NCBI GenBank assembly: GCA_949592205.1
Contig: CATIUR010000003.1
Span: forward strand, 146,490,759 to 146,554,758
DNA length: 64,000 nt
Origin: Helichrysum umbraculigerum
Taxonomy: Eukaryota > Streptophyta > Magnoliopsida > Asterales > Asteraceae
Reading direction: 5' to 3'
Shown: piece after piece, positions 56,777 to 64,000 of the stretch
Layout of the letters: each line of letters begins with the position of its first letter
How positions within the stretch are numbered: the first letter of the stretch is position 1
The notes under the pieces: model-generated
The model's input: only the letters and a program-made list of their open reading frames with translations
What the model was told of the DNA's origin: nothing
Databases searched by the model: none
Translations under genes and position numbers: made by a program

Positions 56777-58735
56777 TGATGCGTGTGAAAGCGTCTCGTT
56801 TTATAATTTATAACTGAAAATACCTTATTAATACTATCACACAACCAGGCAAGAATACCTGATCGGAAATAGTATAGCTATGATAAGTCCAGGTCGAACT
56901 CAGGAACACATGAATGGTGGTTTATTAATTAAAATAGAAAATACTAATTAACTAATAAAACAGTAAATAAGGGAGGACGTTTTAGTTCCGTGCGAACATA
57001 AGATTTGTAAATAATAATTAAAACTAAATAAAAGTAAAAATTAAAATAATAAAATAATAAATAGAGAACAATATGAAGGAATAGTAATTGTATAATTAAC
57101 TTCACTCAGATTCATATATCTCGATTCATTGCATATTGATTATTTTATTGTGATTCTTTTATATCAACTTAATACCAAATTCTTCAATGAATATTAAATT
57201 GAATGTGAACTAGCCAACGTTTCGGGTCCAACTAATTCCTATAATCTAGGGTCCAACATAAAACACTGGTTCCAATGTCACAAGATGATCAGTCAATTGT
57301 GTGCCTTTCCCTAAATCATGCATTAAACATTCACAACTAATTATAATTAACTCTATTGGTATGACTCAACAATACCCAACAATTTCTTGTTGTCTTGTTC
57401 ATTTTAAAGTAGATAATTATCGTGTACTCAACATATCAAACTCAATCTATTTAGCAATAGTTAAAACCCTAAGATTATAACCATCAATAATTAATAACAT
57501 TAAAGGAACTCAATCTCATTAATCTTATTAACCACGTTGAGCAACAATAATTACTAGTTACCAATAAACAAGGATTCACGAGCAATATAATAGTTTTCAA
57601 TTAAATAACTTAATCAATACGCAATATTAATCATTCAATAATCATAATCCGAGCTACATCAATTACACAACTACATAAAATATTCAAATCATCATAAGAT
57701 AAGTAAAACTCAGATTTATAAATACCAAAATCATCAATGATATTAAATAAATGAAAGTAATAACAAACCGAATGACGAATCACAAAAAGATAAAGTGAAA
57801 TGGCTTCAACCGTCACTTTTTTGTGCTTCCCAAACACTCTTGAACTTGAAATAATAAACCCTAAAACTAAATATTTCGTAACCCTAAATTTATTATATAC
57901 AAAAAATGATGGAAAAGTCTCTCTAAAAGTCGTTTGCGGAGGCTGCTATTTATATGTGCTGGGGATCAAATCGATACGGCGTATGCATTTTGCATACGGC
58001 GTATGGATGAAAGTCGGCGTACCCTACAAGAAGTCTCCACCGCCATATTTAATGTTTCACCTACCCAGCTGGCTTCCACCGATTTTCTTTTGATCTTAGG
58101 CTAGAGCCTTGACTTTGACTTGGACTAGATGACTCAGCGTTTGACCTGGCCCCACGATGACTTAGCCTTCACGTGACATGCTCTGCAACATAAACCAAAA
58201 TGATCTTTCATTTTTATTATTTATTTACTATTATTATTATATTATGATGATTATTATTCTAATTTATTTACTAACTATGTTATTATTAATGTTATACTAA
58301 CGTAGTACTACTTAATTTACTAGCTTTATTATTTTTATTATAATTACTTTATTATTAGTATTAACATGATTATTATTACTAACTACTATTATTTATCCTA
58401 ACTAATTATTTGGTCCAACTCATAAACTCTAATAAATATACAATCTAATTATTTTTGCTCAACTCATTTAACTTTTCGAACTCAAATATTTACAAATTTT
58501 ATTCATTTTTATCACTCTTTTAACCACTTTGTCCCAATCATATTTATGTACAACTAACTTATATACAAAAATTACTCTATTTACTCTATTTTTATTCATT
58601 TTCTAATTTAAACTCCATTTCTACCTATTTTGTAAATATGAACGAAATAATTATATTTTATCAAATAAATGCAATAAAAGTATACAAAAACTAGGGAATA
58701 TTAGTATATAAAAGTAGTACTAATTGATGTTATCA
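56777..58735 (-). repeat. Tat/Athila-like LTR (1,959 bp)
   Basis: Plus strand starts TGATGCGTGTG and ends GATGTTATCA. To the right, TCCCCACACTTAAG is the complement of a purine tract (CTTAAGTGTGGGGA) at the expected place of an element lying on the minus strand. So this is its 3' LTR; the rest of the element is missing beyond about 58908. A TATA box (CATATAAATAGC on the minus strand, 57945-57955) follows directly after dyad pair F. Confidence 0.72.
57974..58005. repeat. Dyad pair F (CATAC-GGC-GTATG type)
   Basis: Two copies of an inverted repeat with a GGC centre (GATACGGCGTATG and CATACGGCGTATG), separated by CATTTTG. Together they also form a larger palindrome. On the sense strand they end about 18 bp upstream of the TATA box. 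Confidence 0.8.
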
Positions 58736-58908
58736 AATATCCCCACACTTAAGTTCTGCTTGTCCTCAAGTAGAATACATTTTCATCATAAAAACTGATA
58801 AGCATCAAACTAATATTTAAGAATCAAAATACCTAAATTAAAAATTTGTTTCATAAATTTAAAACTTTAAACAATTTAATTAACATGGATAACTATAATG
58901 TACAAATA
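58736..58908. other. Junction between Tat-like element and gypsy pol fragment
   Basis: Begins with the internal 3' end of the minus-strand Tat-like element (CTTGTCCTCAAGTAGAATAC), then AT-rich sequence up to the sudden start of gypsy RNase H coding on the plus strand. No target duplication seen, so this looks like a deletion or ectopic recombination joint. Confidence 0.5.
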
Positions 58909-60609
58909 ATCTGGAGGCATTACTTGTATGGTACTAAATGTGTTATTTGTACAGATCACAAGAGTCTTCAGTATATATTTTCACAGCAAGAGTTGAATAT
59001 GCAGCAGAGACGATGGTTAGAATTAATCAAAGATTATGATTGTGAGATTAAATACCATCCAGGGAAAGCCAATGTGGTTGCTGATGCTTTAAGCCGCAAG
59101 GTAACTTCTGATCGAGTTTATGTTATGCGTTTAGAAGTTTCTTCTGATTTGGTGGCTCAGATAAAAGCTGCACAGTTAAAGGCTTTGTTAGATCATAATT
59201 TGAAATCTGAAATTATGTTGAATCGAAAGGAATTGTTATTGGATGATTCGAGAGGATTAAAAACCTTTCAGTCTCGTGTTTGGATACCTTTGTTTGGTGG
59301 TCTTCGGGATATTATTCTGAATGAAGCCCATAAGTCCAGATTGTCTGTGCATCCAGGAAGCACTAAAATGTATAATGACTTGAAACCTTTGTATTGGTGG
59401 CCTACAATGAAGATGGATGTAGCAAGGTTTGTTAGTTCTTGTCATATTTGTTCTCAAGTTAAAGCTGAACACCAGAAGCCGTATGGATCGTTGAAACAGC
59501 TTGAGATTCCCGAATGGAAGTGGGAACAATTGACTATGGATTTTGTTACCAAACTGCCTAGAACTGTCCGTGGAAATGACATGGTTTGGGTCATTGTTGA
59601 TCGATTAACCAAGAGTGCTCATTTTCTAGCTACTAGTGATATTGCATCTCTGAGTAAGCTTGCACAGTTATATATGAATGAGATTGTTACTCGGCATGGT
59701 ATTCCATTATCGATTGTATCTGATAGAGATCCGAGGTTTGTATCTCATTTCTGGCAGAGTTTGCAGCATGAATTGGGTACACGTGTGAATCTTAGTACAG
59801 CTTATCATCCTCAAACAAATGGTCAGTCAGAACGTACGATTCAGACATTGGAGGATATGTTGAGAGCTTGTATTCTGGAGTATGGGGGTTCTTGGGATTC
59901 TCATTTGCCATTGGTTGAGTTTGCTTATAATAACTCTTATCATTCTAGTATTGGCATGCCTCCATATGAAATGCTTTATGGTCGCCGTTGTAGAACTCCA
60001 ACTTGTTGGCTAGAGGCAGGTGAGAAACAGTTTGCAGGTCCAGATATTGTTCAAATGACAGCTGATAAAGTTGCAGTGGCTCGTGAAAAATTGAAAGCTG
60101 CACGTGATAGACAGAAACAATATGCTGATCCTAAACGTCGACCGGTTACTTTTGTTGAAGGTGAACTTGTTTACTTGAAAGTTTCACCTTGGAAAGGGGT
60201 AATACGGTTTGGGAAACGTGGCAAATTGGCTCCTCGATATATTGGACCGTTTAGAATTCGTCAGATTGTTAATGATCAGTCTGTTACATTGGATCTTCCT
60301 CCAGAGCTTGCTGGTATTCATGATACGTTTAACATTTGTTATTTGAGGAAATGTAACGTTGAAGACCAGTCTCAGATTCTTCCTTTGAAAGATTTGAAAG
60401 TTGATCAGAGTCAGAAGTTAGTTGAAGAACCAGTAGAACTTCTTGACAGAAAAGTTACTAAACTTAGGAAGAAACAGATTCCCATGGTGTTAGTGAAATG
60501 GAAACATAGTTTAGGTGAAAACCTAACTTGGGAGACTGAGAATAGTATGAGATCCAGATATCCTGGATTATTTTATCGTGATGAGATTTCGGGGACGAAA
60601 TCTTTCTAA
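58909..60609 (+). pseudogene. 5'-truncated gypsy pol: RNase H end, integrase, chromodomain
   Basis: Open for about 566 codons from IWRHYLYG, in the middle of RNase H, to the stop at 60607-60609. Domains: RNase H end ([18 protein letters not shown]), integrase zinc binding ([12 protein letters not shown] through CHICSQVK), integrase core ([35 protein letters not shown]), and chromodomain ([19 protein letters not shown]). It closely resembles the 17145-21731 polyprotein but is a different, diverged family member on the opposite strand. Gag, protease, RT and the 5' LTR are missing. The open frame itself is undamaged. Confidence 0.93.
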
Positions 60610-60621
60610 GGGGGGGAGAGT
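60610..60621 (+). other. Polypurine tract
   Basis: GGGGGGGAGAGT directly after the stop codon and before the LTR start TGTAACATCC. Confidence 0.8.
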
Positions 60622-61641
60622 TGTAACATCCTCTCTTTTGTTCCGGTAATTTCTAATTTTAAATTGATACATTTAATCGTATTAGAAATTATTTGATAAA
60701 TATGTTTAAATTGCGAAACTTAGTGAAATAAGCCTCAGGACTTATTGTGCTTAGTAAATTATTGTTTGTTTTAATTTACTATAGTTGACGGTGCAATAAA
60801 AGAAGTTTCTCGCAAATGGTTTTTAGGTTCCAGACAATATGTTTTAAAGGGTATTGTTTTAAGTGGATACGGGTCGGTGTTAAAAATTGACCGACTTATA
60901 AACTTTCCCAAATAGGAAAGTTCTTTACTTTCCTTATTTGGAAACTTAACCTAAAACCTCTAAAACCCTCAAATCACTTAGAAATCTTGATTCAAATTCA
61001 AATTAGTGATCTTGAGCTGATTGTGATCTTGTGATAGCATAAACATCATCATCTTCACTTTGAAATCCTTGATTTGGTAAGTTTTTGATTTGGTTTAGTT
61101 CATAAATTGAGTGAATAGAGATGTTTGATGATTTTGATGTTATTACATGTTGTAATATGCTTAAAAGATGATATATAGGCTGAAACATGTTGCTAGAAAC
61201 GAGTTTGTGGTTGTTTGTTGGTGATATATGAAATTGGGTTTAAGCTGTGTGTTTGCAGGTCTGAATAAGAGCTGAAACGCGTAGGAACGCGATCCTGACC
61301 CTTTGCCTGTATCGCGTTGCTATATGAAAAACGGTTACAGAACATTTTCTTCTTGGGAACGCGATCCAGCTCATGTTACCCGGATCGCGTTACCATGTGA
61401 AATTTCGTCACAGAACTTTTTCAACTGACGAACGCGATCCCACCACCCTTGCCTGCATCGCGTTTGAATGAATAAATTTGATGAGTTTTGCAAAATTTGA
61501 AAATGCATAAGTGTTTGGAAGATGGTGTTTTTAGTGGCACTTCTTATGTCATATTCCTTTAGTGGCATTTAGGTGGTACTTTAGTGGCACTTATCCATTG
61601 AAAATATATGTTATAATGTGGATAATTCTAATGAGTTATGA
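60622..61641 (+). repeat. 3' LTR of truncated gypsy element, interrupted
   Basis: Starts TGTAACATCCTC. The GGTTCCAGACAA block lies about 205 bp in. A GTAAGT donor-like site is at 61077-61082. It is interrupted at 61641 by the start of another LTR; its own end would lie beyond this window. Confidence 0.8.
61285..61465. repeat. Dyad array E (AACGCGAT..ATCGCGTT type)
   Basis: Three units, each GAACGCGATCC, about 18-20 bases, then ATCGCGTT, spaced about 85 bp apart (61285, 61376-61396 region, 61432-61465). Unlike the other arrays the arms are 8 bp and the loop is long. Located about 660-845 bp into the LTR. Confidence 0.85.
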
Positions 61642-63964
61642 TGAAACGCCCTGAAAATCTGAACATTTTTTTTTTTTTTTTTTTTTACACTGAAACATAT
61701 TTCTATTGGTCCCACTATTTGTATTATCGTGTTTAATATTCTAATCTCCTTATCTGTATTGCTTTTAAAACTTAAAATTTAAAACCTGCTGAAATCATCA
61801 CCTACCCGCCGGGTAGATGGGTTACCCGCCGGGTACCCAAGTCTAGCCGCCGGGTTTTTCCCATTAACCGCCGGGTGAATTAATTTTTGTGGTAACAGAA
61901 CCTAATGCCCGTTTAAAGGCTTGAGAAGCCGCCGGGTGGGCTTAGGAAACCACCGGCTTGATCTTAATATTGCTTTTACCCGCCGGGTACTCAGGCTACC
62001 CGCCGGGTACCCTGGCGTTTACAGCACCTGCAGTTTTCTTTCCACTATTTACCATTTTCCGAACTTTGGACGCGCATATCTTTCAAACGACAAAGAGTTA
62101 AAACATGAAACTTTGCAGGCACTTTACTATAGTAAAAATGAAACTTTCTATTTTCGCACTTTCTCAAATTTCTCAATTTATCGGAATTTGGGCTTAAGGG
62201 TCATTTTCGGCTAAATTCCAACATTTTTCTAACATACTAAGTCTCAAACCATTAAGACTTAGAAGCTGAAACTTTAGGCACACATTTCTACTATCAAGAC
62301 AAACTTGCGAGACTAATCACTATACTTCCAATCTTTATCTAACTCAAATTCGTTCATAGGCATCATTAAGACCCGTTTTGACCCATTATGACCCGCTGAT
62401 CCAAAAGAGCTAATTTGACCCATTCAATAACTAAACACACTTCCAAATTAACTAATAACATCGTTGACTTTCATTAAAACTTTCAATATGTACATAATCA
62501 AAATATCACTTTCACTATTACAAGTTACAACTTAACACTTTCCAAACATTATCTACTAATCTTACCCAACTTTACTCTATTACACATAATCAATCTAGTC
62601 ATTTCTTTCAAAACCAAAACATGTCAAAACATTGTTTGGGCGATCTTTCATGGTTCCAAAACGATAATTTAAAGAGAAAGCTTGTGTAACTTACAACAAG
62701 CTAGCACTCCACTTCTACCCTTTCGCAACTTCTTTACCCCTTCCGCTTTCACTTGTACCTACAACATAACTAAACTAATTAAGCAATTTGCTTAGTGAGA
62801 ATATGAAATCTAATCAATACAATGCATTATTAACATAAAGCAAACAATGAACAAAGTAAAGAACTACTTCCCTTTTTCTTGCAACTTCACTTTCACAATT
62901 CTAATCATATGTGCACATAGCTAATCAATATTTGGCTAACATAAGTTAACCACTAATCATACAAGGCTAACCTTGGTTAGCTATACTAATCAAAATATGG
63001 CTAATAAGCATTAACCATTCTACTCACAAGCTTTCATCATAATCATGATATAATCATAAGCTAATCACAACAAGTTACATGATCATGATCTAATCAATTC
63101 ATAAACTCACCTTGGTTTGTAGCACAAATTGAAACAAGATGATCAAATGAGGACAATTCTTCTTTAGCACCTATTACATACACATAGCACATAATCAACA
63201 ACTAATTCACACTTTCAATGACTAATCATCTATTTCTTTCTCCCCCACTTGAGGTTTACTAATTTCACTTCAACTAAGCTAACTAACTTACTTATCATAA
63301 TCAAAATCATTGCTTTATTATGAATTTAACTACTTTCTAATCACTAATTCAATCTACTAACATATCAAAATCATGCTATAAACTAAAACATATGATTCAT
63401 GAGAAATTTCATAAACCATAATCATAACCTATCACTTGTAATAAGAAATTAGGATTCTAATCATTGTTTATAGGTTATACTAACACTAACTAATCAATTA
63501 CAAACCCTAATTTCGGATTAAATCATATCAATTAACTAAAACCCCATAAAACCCAATTTCTAGGGTTCTAGGAGAAAGAAACTACTTACAAGGGTTGAAG
63601 AAGATGGAGGAGATGATGATTCTGAGTTCTAAAGCTTGGATTGAAGTTTAATTTGAAGTTTGAAGGTTAATTCTTGACCTCCTTCTACTCCCTGCGATTT
63701 TCTCTGTTTATTTTCTAAGTTCTGGAATGTTTTGAAATGCCAGGAACTAAACACGTATCTGTGTATTTATCTTTTATTTATTTACTATACTACACAGTCT
63801 AGAACTGAACAACTAGTTTACGGTTTCTATTATATCTCTTTATTTAAAGATCTAAAATTAAAAAGATGTACATTTTATTGTACACTAAATTAATACTGTA
63901 AAACTGAACTATAAAAACTTATTTTTATTTACTAAAGTAATACCTTGAAAACTGGGGTGTTACA
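61642..63964 (-). repeat. 3' LTR of another gypsy element (2,323 bp)
   Basis: Plus strand starts TGAAACGCCC and ends GGGGTGTTACA, like the LTR at 50669. The bases that follow (ACTCTCCCCCACTTATTC) are the complement of a purine tract, so a minus-strand element continues beyond 64000. Contains dyad array C and a GTAAGT site (63584-63589). It inserted into the LTR at 60622; the left target bases would be TATGA (61637-61641), the right copy being out of view. Confidence 0.85.
61802..62010. repeat. Dyad array C (TACCC-GCC-GGGTA type)
   Basis: Eight copies around the core CCGCCGG: CTACCCGCCGGGTAG, TTACCCGCCGGGTAC, plus variants with one changed arm (CTAGCCGCCGGGTTT, GAAGCCGCCGGGTGG). On the sense strand it is near the 3' end of the LTR (about 1,955-2,160), unlike arrays A, B and E. 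Confidence 0.92.
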
Positions 63965-64000
63965 ACTCTCCCCCACTTATTCTGTTCGTGTCCTCACGAA
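63965..64000 (-). mobile_element. Internal end of gypsy element continuing outside the window
   Basis: Minus strand: AAGTGGGGGAGAGT purine tract next to the LTR, preceded by TTCGTGAGGACACGAAC, which corresponds to the region after the pol stop in the other gypsy copies (GGGACGAAAT). Confidence 0.7.

Overview
This is nuclear DNA from a flowering plant. Spliceosomal introns, a BES1/BZR1 transcription factor, a germin-like gene cluster, an intron-bearing tRNA-Tyr and chromodomain Ty3/gypsy elements all say so. The ARID-domain retroelement and the LTR types point by inference to Asteraceae, perhaps near Tanacetum or Artemisia. No species can be fixed from the sequence alone.

Layout. 1-2.8 kb: decayed proteasome-ATPase exons, RPT2-like then RPT6-like. 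3.0-4.3 kb: a 243-bp higher-order tandem repeat. 6 kb: a LINE end. 7.2-28.6 kb: a minus-strand tandem array of three germin-like genes (two intact, one pseudogene), split between copies 1 and 2 by a 16.5-kb nested transposon block (8023-24487). The outer element of that block is a small non-autonomous LTR retroelement whose only protein combines a Gag-like zinc knuckle, a protease-like segment and an ARID DNA-binding domain. It was then hit by a Helitron, by a Tekay-type solo LTR and by a full Tekay-type gypsy element. 29.8-31.7 kb: gamma-glutamyl hydrolase with nine exons, and a second copy of the same Helitron 80 bp from its start codon. 36.7-39.6 kb: a conserved plant gene of unknown function. 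40 kb: tRNA-Tyr. 42.1-43.7 kb: a BES1/BZR1 homologue. 44.8-49.1 kb: a FYVE-SYLF protein. 50.7-64 kb: nested LTRs, an internally deleted MULE, a truncated gypsy pol region and further LTRs.

Host genes look ordinary and mostly intact: cell-wall/apoplastic germins, folate deglutamylation, brassinosteroid signalling and endosomal lipid binding. They are unrelated to each other in function. The unusual biology is in the mobile DNA. Two patterns stand out: the ARID-encoding LTR element, and clusters of short dyad-symmetric motifs in six different LTRs whose arm sequences differ between elements while complementarity, and often the CCGCCGG core, is kept. All substitution counts given here were made by eye and are approximate.
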